From Osedax fenrisi (lineage: Eukaryota > Annelida > Polychaeta > Sabellida > Siboglinidae), in NCBI GenBank assembly GCA_964019155.1, contig OZ025241.1, positions 9,237,881 to 9,301,880 of the forward strand: DNA of 64,000 nt. The letters are read 5' to 3'. The notes under the pieces are model-generated. The model was not told where the DNA came from. It searched no databases and saw nothing but the letters and a program-made list of their open reading frames with translations. Shown piece after piece: positions 50,078 to 63,205 of this stretch; the stretch's first letter is position 1, and every line of letters starts with the position of its first letter. Position numbers and translations under genes: made by a program.

Positions 50078-50392
50078 GTGGCTCAGTTAGCTAATGCGTC
50101 ATACACACAAGCAGTATACTATAGGACATGGATACGAGCCCCATCCGGACCATACAAATAGGTCTTAAAATATTATTTAGAAGTGATATTATATAATTGT
50201 GTATAAATAAATGATCGGCTCTCATTAAAACCATGGATGACTTAACATGAGAGGGGCTTCGAAGGGACATTATAGCCATATAATATATATTATATATGGC
50301 ATATATAATATATGATATATATAGGCTATATAAGATAGCTATAAATGTAAATGGATGAAAGGACTCCACAAAATAAAAATAACAATAGCAAT

Positions 50393-50400
<8 letters not shown>
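50078..50400 (+). mobile_element. tRNA-derived SINE, copy B
   Basis: Matches 15244-15566 including A-box and B-box-like parts and the AACAAT-type tail; ATTAGAGCC has become ATTATAGCC. Confidence 0.7.
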
Positions 50401-50441
<41 letters not shown>

Positions 50442-50532
50442 CTGTATACTATATATGTATATACTATATACTATATATGTATATAGATATATAATATAAT
50501 ACATAGTATATATGTTATTAATTCTATATACA

Positions 50533-50564
<32 letters not shown>

Positions 50565-51558
50565 CATTTTCATAATAAATATATTCCATAGAATTTGTTT
50601 AATTTAATATAATATGTTTTTATAATTGAAAACATATCAAACTATAATTACACATTAATAAAACTGGAATTACTTATATATAATAATGTATACATAAATA
50701 TATTATTTATTTTATATCAATATAAAATAATAATGTAATATATATATATATAATATAAGTAATACAATTGTTGTTTGTCAATTTACATATAACCCTCTTA
50801 ATCCCAAAAGGCATTAATCGCCCATTATTTTTATAATGTGTGTTTTTTTTTATAATTTTTTAATGTGTATTTATAGTTTTATATTTTTTCAATTATAAAT
50901 TATAGAATAAATATGTGGGAGGATCATATGATCTAAATATGAATCAAATATGAGGGTAAATTACATTGCTATATATTTATATGCATATCAGTGAAGAATT
51001 ATACTAGATATTACAACAAAATTAAATTAAATTCAAATGACATAAATTAATTTCAAATGAATTAATAAAAATCAATTCAAATTACATAAAAACAATTCAG
51101 GGTAAATTACACTGCTATATATTTATATGCATATCAGTGAAGAATTATACTAGATATTACAACAAAATTAAATTAAATTCAAATGAAATAAATTAATTTC
51201 AAATTAATTAATAAAAATCAATTCAAATTACATAAAAACAAATCAAATAGAATAATAAAATTAAATTCAAATGAAATAAAATCAATTAATAAAAATCAAT
51301 TCAAATTAATTAAATCCACATAAAATAATAAATAAATATATTTATATAATATAAAGTAGTATATTATAACTATTACATAATTTTCCATATAAGTTAATTT
51401 TATAAGGATTATAAGGATTTTGTAAATTGTAATATTGATATTATACATGCATGTATGTATCTATATGCAATGCATATTATGAATACATGCATATATAAAT
51501 TGTAATATATTATATATATATATATAGATTATATATATGTATATCATTATATATCATT

Positions 51559-51637
<79 letters not shown>

Positions 51638-52156
51638 TATATATACTATATATACTATATATAGTATATAATATATACATATATATATCATTTTAAAAAC
51701 AAAATTATAATAAATTATTCATTAAATTAGTCTATTATACATGTTGACATATATGATTTATTAATAACAATATAATTTTTATCGGATTTTTATAGTATTC
51801 TTTAAATATAAATTAATATATTAACTAATTTTCTAGTATCTATTTAAAAATATATTAATATATAATTTTTTCAATATTAATAATAAGATTAAAAAACTAG
51901 ATTTATTTTAAAATGTTATTAAAATATGTACTATATAGTATATAGTATATACTATATACTATATTCATTTTTTATATTTAAATCAATATGCAATTAAATA
52001 TATTTCCATATAATATGGAATTATACATTTATTCCATAGAAAAATATTTAGTTGTATATTTATTTGAATGAAAATATGAGTATTTACTAAATACTATTGG
52101 GTAAAACATTAAATTATATAATTAAATGCTAGCCTGACATATCTTTATTGTATATA

Positions 52157-52196
<40 letters not shown>

Positions 52197-52199
<3 letters not shown>

Positions 52200-52932
52200 T
52201 AAAACCTCTCTATAAGAAACCTCTTTATAAGAAAAACCTCTTTATAAGAAAATTGTTCACACATTTGGTTGGAATTCAACCTTTTCCACATTAAAAAACC
52301 TCTTTATAAGAAAATCTTTATAAGAAAATATAAGAAAAACCTCTTTATAAGAAACTTATTGTATACAAAATAATTACATATAAATAGAAGTATAGTATAT
52401 TGATTATTAACAATTATAGAAATATCTTATATAATAATTAATTTCTATAATTTGTATCTTTAAAATAATATTATATTACATAAATAGCTAGAAATGAATT
52501 AAAATGAATTAATAATTGTTATTGTATATCACTAAATTTATTAAAAAATTTTAATAAATGTTATTATATCCTTAAATGTATTGATCTGGGTATTGTTGAT
52601 TCAATTTATTATATTATACAATTAATTATTAAATAATAGATTATTATAATATTCATTATATAATATTCATCAATGATGATTCATAATTTATAATTTCTAA
52701 TATAAATCTAATAAAATGTCATTATGTATTAACATTTCTAAGCGCAAACAATACAGTATACATTTAAAACAGTATACAAAATAAATATACTATATATATA
52801 ACCTATAGATATGCATTTTCAATTATAAATTAATTCTTAAAATCATTGGAAAAGTAAAAACCTCTCTATAAGAAAACCTCTCTATAAGAACAAAAGTACT
52901 GAAAAAAAATAGTTTCTTATAGAGAGGTTTTA

Positions 52933-52935
<3 letters not shown>
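52197..52935. mobile_element. 739-bp pogo-type MITE, copy B
   Basis: Same TIRs (CAGTAAAACCTCTCTATAAG) and length as 17398-18136, in (AT)n DNA that differs in length on both sides. Confidence 0.85.
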
Positions 52936-52994
<59 letters not shown>

Positions 52995-53669
52995 CTCTAA
53001 ATAGCATGTATAGTAACAATGTTTTAATAATGATATTATATACAGATTACGTTCAAGGATTGCCCAACGTTCTGATAATGGTATACTGGCTACAAATGAA
53101 ACACACAATCATGTGATTTTGGTTTGTATTTATATATATATATATATATATATATTAAAATATTATTTGTTATTGATATAAAAATATAAATAATATATTT
53201 TTCTATACATTATTATATATAAGTATAGGCCTTAATGTCATTAATGTGTAATTAATGTGTAATTATAGTTTAATATTTTTTCAATTAGAAAAACATATAT
53301 GTTATTAATTAAATTAAACAAATGCACTAAAATATATGTATTATAACATGCATATATATGTATATAGTATATACTATACTACTACAATAGCCTATATATT
53401 ATAAGCTTTAAATATTTTTGATATGGAAAAAACCTTAATTAAAGTATTAAATATAATAATTATTGTTAAATCAATATACACATATATTATGTATATTTAT
53501 TTAACAATATATTATTCTATAGAATAAAAAACAATATTTTAATAATTTGTATATATATATAAAGTGAATTTATAAATATATAATATAAGTATAATAATAA
53601 TGAAATTATATACAGATTAATCTGTCCGGAATTCCAAGATATTGCCCACGTTCTGATAATGGTATACTG

Positions 53670-53705
53670 CAAAGATTTTCCGAAGGATGCTTCGCAAAAT
53701 CTTTG
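53670..53705. mobile_element. 36-bp hairpin insertion, copy B
   Basis: Same joined MITE ends as 18844-18879, again flanked by TATACTG. Confidence 0.7.
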
Positions 53706-54018
53706 TATACTGGTTACAAATGAAATTCCCCCCTCGTGATTTTGGTTTTTATTTATATAAGTTATATAATATAACATACATTTGTATATACATTTATTTA
53801 TATTATAATGATTATATACCGCCTATAGGCAGCCTATATAACTATAGTTATAGTATTTAAATGTTTTACGGTTAGATTCACCATCTTCTTAGGTTCACAG
53901 ACTTTATTCATAAATATATTTGATATTATATTGTACAATATACTATATATAGTATATTTTATATACTATAATAATGAAATTGTATTATTAACTTATATGT
54001 TAATGATATATACAAGGC

Positions 54019-54082
<64 letters not shown>

Positions 54083-54521
54083 GTATATATATACATGTAT
54101 ATATTATAAATATAATAATAATTAAATTTTCCATAGATAGCCTACTTTAAAGTTTGGTTACTGGTGAAGTTGCAGGCCCCTCTCGTAAATATGGTTTTTA
54201 TTTATATATTTTATATGTATAAGTTATACAGTATAACATATTAACATTGCACATATTTATACATTAATATATAATAATTGAATATATACATTTAATTAAA
54301 ATCATTAGTAACATTTTGATATTTTATATATAATAATAATTTATTATAAACGGATTTATAATTATATTAATTATACACAATATATAATTTGCATTATTCT
54401 CAAATTAATAATTTAGTCAACGTGCTTTAATCGAATCTTACTTTATCGAGTAGTAAAATCGGTATATTACTATACTATATATTTTAAACTAATCAGCTAT
54501 AGATGATATACATATATGATA

Positions 54522-54566
<45 letters not shown>

Positions 54567-54598
54567 TTATAAACTTACAATATTAATTAATATTATAG

Positions 54599-54805
54599 GA
54601 AAAAGACAACCTTAGGAAAAAGAAAGGGCTATACCGCAATAATTACATCATCTCCATATAAACAACATTTGGTGCAGACACTGGCAAAAAAGAAATGTGT
54701 GAGAAAGAATTTATCAAAATCAATTAAGAAAATAATAATAATAAAAAATATATATAATTTCATAATATGCGATGAAATTATAAACGATGATATATATATA
54801 TATTA
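54599..54805 (+). pseudogene. Pogo-like transposase C-terminal exon, copy B
   Basis: Same as 19757-19965 with one Gly to Val change; preceded by TATTATAG. Confidence 0.5.
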
Positions 54806-56098
54806 ATATATACAGTGTTATTCATGTACACATTGGTGTTATGATTTATGTGTTGATATTATCAACTTGATATCATCGATATAAATAATATCGATTTCTT
54901 TCTTTATATCGATGCTTGAGATAGATACATTTAAAATATGCGCTATATGCATATAAATTAATAAAGTATATACATTTTATTTTCTATTTCATTATATATC
55001 TTGTGAATATAATATATTATTATTTATGTAATTAACCATATACCTTAATTAAATTAAGCAATTATCATTTATATAATATCGTGAGATAATATTATTGTAT
55101 TAAAATATCTGGGTTATAGTTTATTGTATTGAGATAATTATCTATAACTTTAATTATATTAAAATTTAATTTAAAATTATATATTTATATACTTTTTAAA
55201 TGCTTTTTAAATAATTTTTTAAACTAAATAAAACCCTATCCATGTTATAAACATTATTGAAATATCATAATACATATAGGATTTCACTAAATAAATGTGA
55301 AGTGTATAATTTATAAACATATTCATAGATTTATAAATAATATTATAACATTCCAGAATCGTAAATTATTATACAAATATGGTTATTTTTTTTAAACAAA
55401 TCCATTTAACTTTAATAAAGTTATATCATATTATAAAAAGATATATAAATGTTAGATTTGAAAAATCCAACATTATTTTAAAATATCTGAATTAATTATA
55501 GTTTATATAAAGATAATATAATTTATTAAATTATTTAACATCATTTTATATTTATTTCTAGTGAATATTTATGAATATATATATAAATATATTTATAAAT
55601 ATATATTACATATCATTAATATAAAAAATTAGAATAATTTAATAACACCAAGGCATTGCTAGTCTTAAATTTAACTACTTACAAAATATAGTTTTTATAT
55701 AGATTATTAAATATAAATATAAAAATATATTGTTATACTTTTAACATACATATCATTATTTTATTGTTTAATAAATTAAATAAAAATAACTAATTTAAAC
55801 ATTTATATTAGGATTCTTAACAATACTATTAATAAGGGTAATTAGTAATACTATCATTAATATTTATATATATATATATATATATATATAATAAAATATA
55901 TGGTTTATTATCGTGTTATCAATATTGATAGGTAGGAATTATGATGTCGATATATAAATATGATTTACTAAATGGGGATATATAAAATATACTATATATT
56001 ATAAACCAATTATTTTATAAACTAATAGGTAATATATATTTATAATACCTATATATATATGATTTTAACTATTATGTACATAGTGTGTTTATTTTTAC

Positions 56099-56737
56099 AA
56101 TCTAAATATAGTCTATAATGTATTAACATATACTATATATAGTAGGATAGTATAGATATATCAAAGATTTTGCGAAGCAAAGATATAACACTCCCTATGC
56201 ATGCAACGTAATTTAGTTATAGCCCGAACCGCTGCTAGCAGTAGTATCGAAATCACTGAAATAGATTTAGGTTCGGCTCTGTTTGCATACAACAATGTTT
56301 TCATTGCTCTATTAAATTACATGCAATATAAATTAGCTTTTACTCACTAAATATATACTTATAGCATTTAAAACATACATATCATATTTGTTTGTTATAT
56401 ATTAGTAATGAACACTTAGTTTTCATCATATAAATATTAATTTAAAGCATATTATTTAACATTTTAAAAGTATATAGTTAAATACGAATTTACATTATAA
56501 ACAACGCATAGTTCCTAAAAGTAACCCGCTATAGGTGGCACCAGGGTATTTTGTATACAAATTCGAATTACACGATTTCGCGTAAGTGTTATATCTTTCC
56601 TTCGGAAAATCTTTGGATATATTATAAAGTATATACACAAGTGTATATATATACACTTGTGTATATACTTTATAATATATCTATACTATCCTACTATATA
56701 TAGTATATATTAATACATTATAGACTATATTTAGATT
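56099..56737. repeat. Palindrome of copy B, left arm split by a MITE
   Basis: Same 178-bp palindrome as 21251-21428 but interrupted after AGTATAGATATA by the 457-bp element at 56161-56617. Confidence 0.9.
56161..56617. mobile_element. 457-bp MITE present only in copy B
   Basis: TIRs of about 30 bp: left TCAAAGATTTTGCGAAGCAA then AGATATAACAC; right, complemented, TCCAAAGATTTTCCGAAGGA then AAGATATAACAC. Flanked by TATA at 56157-56160 and 56618-56621; copy A has the empty site. The interior is GC-richer (for example GCCCGAACCGCTGCTAGCAG) and has no long frame. Superfamily uncertain. Confidence 0.85.
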
Positions 56738-57460
56738 TATATATATATACACTTATAATACTGATACATTGTATATTATGATATTTGTTGTGGTATAATG
56801 TACATTTTACATGTATTTAAATAGGAACATATAACCATATGGTCATGAAAAGGACATATGTTCTTGATATAACTACTATCATGGTATATTGAAAATAATT
56901 AATATTTAGGCAGCGCGTTTTATATCGACAACCGCAATCATATCATAAAAATATTTCAGTGATGTTATAAAGAATTTATCTAAATATACTATTTTTATGA
57001 TACGCTTACACATTGAAATTATCTCGATGCTGATTGGTTATTAATCGGCCATAATACCCACCATGCATCGGCCACAATAGCCGCATCGCACTCGTTGGTT
57101 TAAATAACAGATTACTATGTCATTATGTTATTATTGAATATTGTTATAAATGTAATCTGATATATTATTTATTACCTTAACTGAATATATTAAAAATACA
57201 TAATTTTATTCAATAATTGCCTATAAAATAAGGTAAACCTTACGTTTTTTTTCGATAAAAATTACGATTATTTGATTTTTTTCTCTAAGCGAAAATCAAT
57301 AATTAATATTGATATAAATAAAAAATGATGTACACTATCATTCTTAGAATTCAATTATCTACATTTTTCGTATATATCATTTTTTGATAACTATAATGGT
57401 TCTTGAAATATCGTTATCGGCCACAATACCCGCATCGGCCACAATACCCTTCCGTCCCCC

Positions 57461-57687
57461 ACATTTGATGAACATATGAACTTAAGTACATTATATAATC
57501 ATAAAGTGGTAATATATATATTCATAATTTAATAATTATATAAGGAATTATATATTATAATTATTAATAAATTATTATTAATTATTAATTAAACATTCGT
57601 AAACGATTAAATAACTTAAATTGAATTACTTATCTTAATCGTAAACGATTATAATTGATTGATATTAGATTGACCAATAGAAATGTA
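57461..57687. repeat. 227-bp direct repeat of the left flank of the 8 kb transposon, copy B only
   Basis: Matches 48734-48962 (A: 13920-14143) from ACATTTGATGAACATATGA to GACCAATAGAAATGTA. After it the sequence continues AATGTATATTC, which looks like the uninterrupted hAT interior. Confidence 0.9.
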
Positions 57688-58227
57688 AATGTATATTCAT
57701 TAATGTTAGTCAGTATACATGTACGTGCGCTTTACCAATTATCAATTACATAAATTGTCACATAAACTAGAATAAATTGGTATTAGAACATTTAGTAAAA
57801 ATCGCAGAAAAATATAGACTTTTACATTTTGGGAATTAATAAGAATTCTATTGCGAAATTTCTTGAATAGATTTCTCATGTGAACAGCACTTTATAAATT
57901 ATAACTTATAATATCCCAAACAACAAGTCTATTGTTTACAGTTTTTTATTTTATTGATTTTCTTTAGGAATTAAATATATTTAAAATATATTTCAATTAA
58001 TTATTATGCAATCTGGTATAAGGATTATTATTTTAAATCAAATATGCCCATATGATTTAAAATATGAATAAATCAAATGATTTAATATTTAATGTATTAA
58101 TATTTTTATTTTGTAATTGTATTTGTATTTGTATAAAAATGTAATAAATATGTGTATTTGTATTTGATTCTTTAAGAAAAATGTATTTGTATTTGTATTT
58201 GATAAAGTGTATTTGACCCCAACCCTG
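57688..58227 (+). mobile_element. hAT-type transposon, right half (copy B)
   Basis: Ends with TATTTGACCCCAACCCTG, complement of the left TIR, then ATTAGTAC (58228-58235), a perfect 8-bp match to the left flank. Inner parts also mirror the left half (TTTCTCATGTGAACAG against GTTCACATGAGCAATC). Confidence 0.85.
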
Positions 58228-59312
58228 ATTAGTACTAATTATTATTGTTTCAGTATTGTTTATTTACAATTATATTTTACTTGTCATTTATATATATATA
58301 TATTATAATATTTTGTAATTATTAGTTTAAAAAAACTTGAAATTATCTCCATTAGTTATTTATCATTAGCGTTTTTAGAGCTAAAATAGCGTTGTTTAGA
58401 TGAACGCGTGCCTCCTCTTAATGGGAATATTTTCATTACTAAATATTTTAAATATCAATTTGATAATATAAGATATAATTGAAAATAATAACATTTAATA
58501 ATAATCATAATAATAATTATATAGAGTTACCTCTTATACATTAAGATATTCTTACGGCGTATACATGGCAAAGCTGATAGATGAACTATTTAGTAGCTCG
58601 GCACAGTAGGCAAACTCTTTAGAAGATTGGCATGTTAGGTGACCTCTAGCAGCTTGATACGGCAAGTGAACTCTTTAGATAGCACGAATCTGCTGTAATA
58701 ATAGATTTTTTGTATATGAAAAAAGTTATTATACAAGGATTTTTTTTAATTTAACTAACTCTACACGAGATTTTAATATTATTGAATTACATTGAGGATT
58801 TTTAATAAAATTATAATTGATATTAACAATTAATAATAATCATAATACTAATTATATAGAGTTACCTCTTACTACGTACAGATATTCTTACGGCGTGATA
58901 CATGACACGCGGTATGAAAACTGATAGCTTACACAATATCTATTACGGCTTGACTTGGTATGCTAACTATTTAGCAGCTCGACACGGCATTCAAACTCTT
59001 TAGCGGATAGGCAAGATAGGTGACCTCTAACAGCTCTATACGGCATGCGAAATCTTTAACAGATTGGCATGTATCTGTTGTGATGATAGATTTTTTGAAT
59101 ATGAAAAAATATTATACAGCGTTATTTTTTGATTTAAATACTAATACTTTACACTAGATTTTAATTTTTCTTTATTTGTCAAGATACACCAATGCTAACT
59201 TTGCTATAAAACATTAATAAATTAATTACGTTATGAATAAAACGTATGTATCAATTACATTATCAAAATTAATATTTATCTAAAAACTGATTTTGATTGA
59301 TAATTCATAAAT
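58228..59312. repeat. Flanking DNA with a two-unit tandem repeat of about 320 bp (absent from A)
   Basis: Units at about 58507-58780 and 58825-59160 share ATTATATAGAGTTACCTCTT, AGATATTCTTACGGCGT, GACCTCTA.CAGCT and TGATAGATTTTTTG.ATATGA. Inside each, AGCTCGRCAC and CAAACTCTTTAG motifs repeat at about 40-bp spacing. No gene frame. Lost from A together with the hAT right end. Confidence 0.65.
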
Positions 59313-61077
59313 GTATTTAATTTATTTGTATATAAAATAAATTATAATAATTATTAAAATCAGATTTAGTGTATTTTTATTTTAGTATATATGTTTTGTA
59401 TTTTAATAAGATTACATTAATATTTATATTTGATCAAATGTATTATTACATTTGAATAATTCAATAATTACTGAAATTAGATTTTCTGTATTTGAATTAT
59501 TAACTAGAAATATATTTGTATTAGCAAGAGTATTTATATTTAAATGACATTACATATAAATAAGTTATCATAATTAGTATTTTAATAAGTTGTCATGGTA
59601 TTTGAATAAAATATATACATATAAATATTTGTATTTTATCAAATACATTTTTTAATTAGTAATTTAATAATCAAAATCAGATCTGCTCTATTTGTATTTA
59701 CATATGCATATAAATATATGTATTCATTTAGTAGGAAAAAGTTTTTTTATTTTTTGTATTTTGTTATATTCTCGTTTGAATTTTAGAGTATATTTATTTG
59801 TTATAAAATCAAAATGATTATTAATTAAATAAAACATTTTATAAAGAATTTAATAGTTATAGTTTAATATAGGAAATGTATCGAATGTAAAAGTATTACA
59901 AAAAATAATATAAAGTATTATATTATTTGTTATTATTATTAATTGAATCTATTCGTAATGGATACATATCAAATGCACATGATTATAGGTATTTAACACT
60001 TACTAACCTTATTTTAGTCCAATGACATGAATCGTATGGGGAATTTTCTCACTAGCGTTAAGTCATCTCAGGTCGCCTCTATCCGTAACCATGTCCAGTA
60101 ATCACCAGTAGACAGACATCCACTAATTGATATTAAACATATAGTTTTTATTAGTCTTCAATTATATAAAAGTGACTGATATTAATTAAAATATTAGATA
60201 ATAAATACAATATACGAATAAAGATTTATATTAATTGAACCAAATAAAATAACCGACATAGATCTAAATTTATTTAGCTATAGTAGGGCAGGTGGAAGTG
60301 GATGCGATATAGATTTTTGAATATATAATTAACTAGTTATATATATTTATATACATATACTAACTTTACTAACCAGGTCGAGCTTTATCAGTACTCCATG
60401 ACAGGCTTGACACGTCAGATCATTTCTATCGCTCATCACATTTGTTATGGAAATCATGACTGTATATACAGCGTCCATCAACTGTTGTATATAGTTCTTT
60501 ATTGGATACCGGGATACGAGGCGTCACGAATGCGATTACATCCATAGATGAACATCTCTCATCAGTTTCTCTTTATTGCCCCAATATTGTCCTAAAAATC
60601 CTAAATATACAAATATATCAATGTACTGGGATAGATATAAGTATAATTGGTATATTATAAATATAATTACTTATTGACCATTATAAACCATACATTAATT
60701 TGTAAAAACAATTATTACATTTATCATTTAAAACAGCTCGATTAATATATAATCATAGTATAATATATTTATTTAGCTACATCCATACGGTATATGATAT
60801 ACATATAAATTATTATATTATTTAAAATTCTACAAATGTACTACCCGTAGCACTATAACTAGCTAATATTTAGATCTGCTCCGATAATAGTATTAAAATA
60901 TTCTAGCATAAAAGTAATTATATAAAATTTATGAGCAATTAATACTAACAATTTTAGTAAAATATAAGTTATTAAATTATGCTATAATTACTATATAAAT
61001 AGTATATATTAGTTATTTTAAATCATATATAATATTGTGATAAACACTTTTATAGTTAATAAGTAATTACTTAGGTA

Positions 61078-61457
61078 CACTGTAAAAAATAATTCTGTTT
61101 TAACCTATAATCATATGTCTTACATATATGTAATAGGTTGTTGCCTATTACCTATGGCGTAGAAAATAGAAATAGGTTGGTGACCTATTACCATTAGTGG
61201 AATGAGGTTGCTGCCTATTACTGAACACTGTAAACACCACCTATTACCATACGGCTGAATATAGTTATAGGTTATAGCCTATTACCATACAGCAGAATAT
61301 GGTTATAGGTTATAGCCTATTACCATACGGATGAATATGGTTATAGGTTATAGCCTATTACCTTATACTGTAAAACAGCCTATTACCATATGGCTGAATA
61401 TAGTTATAGGTTATACCCTATTACCATACGGCTGAATATAGTTATAGGTTATATAGG

Positions 61458-61460
<3 letters not shown>
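61078..61460. repeat. Minisatellite with units of about 42 bp at the right edge of copy B
   Basis: Starts CACTGTAAAAAATAATTCTG. Units are of the form GGTTATAGCCTATTACCATA then CGGCTGAATATAGTTATA, about six times, with inverted CCTATTACC/GGTAATAGG pairs near the start. TACTGTAAAACAGCC occurs inside. Followed by (AT)n. Confidence 0.75.
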
Positions 61461-61505
<45 letters not shown>

Positions 61506-61613
61506 CTTTAATTATTAGTATATATATATATAATAATAAAATAAACTAGTAAATAATTCACCTATTCAGCCATATGGTTATATATATAATACTAATAATT
61601 AAAGTAATACATA

Positions 61614-61706
<93 letters not shown>

Positions 61707-61834
61707 CTAATAATAATATAGTTTAGACACTTAAATAATAATAGAATCAATTCTATAAAGTTTAATTGCATTATTATTATTTTTTAATTATTATAAAAGA
61801 TGAAAATATTATAATATTTAAAATAAAAATATTT
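61460..61834. repeat. (AT)n tracts and AT-rich filler
   Basis: (AT)n at about 61458-61502 and 61619-61702 (with one GTATATAT interruption); between them AATAATAAAATAAACTAGTA and an echo of the minisatellite (CACCTATTCAGCCATATGGT). No gene. Confidence 0.7.
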
Positions 61835-61905
61835 GCCTCGACCTGGATTCGTATCTCTGACCGTCGTCATAAGAATACTACGCTTTGACAATTGGGCTAT
61901 AAAGC
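61835..61905 (-). tRNA. tRNA-like sequence (tRNA pseudogene or SINE head)
   Basis: 71 nt on the minus strand. TATAGCCCAATTGTCAAAGC fits a polymerase III A box and AGATACGAATCCAGG a B box, at tRNA-like spacing. The acceptor stem pairs at only about five of seven positions and the D stem is broken, so no anticodon is assigned. It may be the head of a tRNA-derived SINE. Confidence 0.4.
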
Positions 61906-62254
61906 TATTTCATAATAAATATATAAATACATAAGTAGGTAAGTAATTATTTATTTATTCTATATAATAATATTATAATAATATAAAACTAATGATGATA
62001 AGATTTAGGTGCATCTGAAAATAAGAAGGTTAATCTCCCCTATTATCTATTCACCTGACGTTACTATTAACTATATTGTGTGTGCTAAAAGTATTCCTAA
62101 ATTGGGTAAAATCCACTATAATTATTATAATTATAAACCTATTATTAAATAATTTATTATAATATTATATTTAATATAATATAATATTATATTATATATA
62201 CTATATTAAATATAATCATTTAATTAAGGATTATAATAATCCTACGTGGATCTT

Positions 62255-62470
62255 AACCATATACTCTATGAAATATAGACTCTATCATAGAGTCTATGAT
62301 AGAGTCTATATTATATAGTATATATGATTATAATATGAGTATATAGACTCTATCATTATGATAATCATAGACTCTATATCATAATGATATAGAGTCTATG
62401 ATTATCATAATGATAGAGACTATAGTCTATATATATCTCGAGATATAGACTCTATCATTATAGGGATCCC
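62255..62470. repeat. Cluster of nested palindromes (TAGACTCTATCAT)
   Basis: TAGACTCTATCAT and its complement ATGATAGAGTCTA alternate many times, for example ACTCTATCATAGAGTCTATG and TAGACTCTATCATTATGATA, forming several overlapping hairpins within 215 bp. A GGGATCCCCTTTAAAAAGGG palindromic patch follows at 62463-62482. No gene nearby. Confidence 0.8.
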
Positions 62471-62482
62471 CTTTAAAAAGGG

Positions 62483-62811
62483 TTTCACACCAACTCGATG
62501 GATAAAAGGCATAGATTTATAGTTTATAGTATAAACTATAAATATATGATAAAAGGGGATAACATGAGATAGGGGAGATATTCATTAAATTAGAGAGACA
62601 TTTCTCTCTAGATCTATGATATTACGTCGTAGGTAATGTTTCCTGTTTCAGTTAATTAACTATTAATAGTAAAAACCTATTGATATTTTTATAATGCAGA
62701 AGGTAAACACTGAGTTGACTTAAGTACGACTTACATCATGATGATCAACTTAAGTTCTACTTAAGTTTTTAAATCACGTTACTGATATTACTTTTTATCA
62801 AAGTATAATAT
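62483..62811. other. Non-coding stretch
   Basis: Includes ATTTATAGTTTATAGTATAA inverted repeats and an ACTTAAGT-rich patch at 62715-62766 (GACTTAAGTACGACTTAC and AACTTAAGTTCTACTTAAG). No gene seen. Confidence 0.4.
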
Positions 62812-63072
62812 GCTGTTATTATATTGCTATTATTAGAATAGCAACATAATTATTATGATAATAGCATCATAATATACTTTTAAAATTAATAACAGCATAA
62901 TAATATACTTTAAATAGCAATACAACAGCAGCATAATAGCATGACAAATTAATAGCAGCATAATATACATTTAATGGCAACATAATATCAGCATAATAGC
63001 ACAATGTAAACATTTGAAGCTATTAAATATGCTGTTATGCTGCTATTATTATGCTATTACTGTTTGCTTGGG
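62812..63072. mobile_element. Fold-back element family (AGCATAATAGC), second copy
   Basis: Shares the right half of the 63206-63625 element (AATAGCAGCATAATATACAT, CATAATAGCACAATGTAAAC) and ends TACTGTTTGCTTGGG. The left arm is reduced to CTGTTATTATATTGCTATTA, so the inverted repeat is incomplete. Confidence 0.65.
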
Positions 63073-63205
63073 TATTACACTGCATATATACACTACCTCA
63101 TATAACCTCGGTTAAAGGTTATAGGAACTCTTATAATACCTAGGTCTTGATATATATATAACCAGGGAGATGATATAACCATATAAATACAGATAGATAT
63201 AACAT

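Larger units (their letters stand above)
48963..57459 (+). mobile_element. 8 kb TA-target transposon with pogo-like remnants, copy B
   Basis: Same element as 14144-22148, longer because of the MITE at 56161-56617 and microsatellite changes. Left flank TA at 48961-48962. The right end CCTTCCGTCCCC is followed by CACATTTGATG instead of TA, that is by a direct repeat of the left flanking DNA. Transposase-like exons at 49448-49574 and from 54599. Confidence 0.75.
34410..61077. repeat. Segmental duplication, copy B
   Basis: Direct-orientation copy of 1-23914. Differences are mostly microsatellite lengths and scattered substitutions; the three large extra segments are transposon-related. The left edge touches a long inverted repeat and the right edge a minisatellite that begins CACTGTAAAA. 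Confidence 0.95.

Noticed and set aside
50091..50573. 160-codon minus-strand frame in copy B
   Set aside because: Runs through a SINE and (AT)n tracts; copy A lacks most of it.
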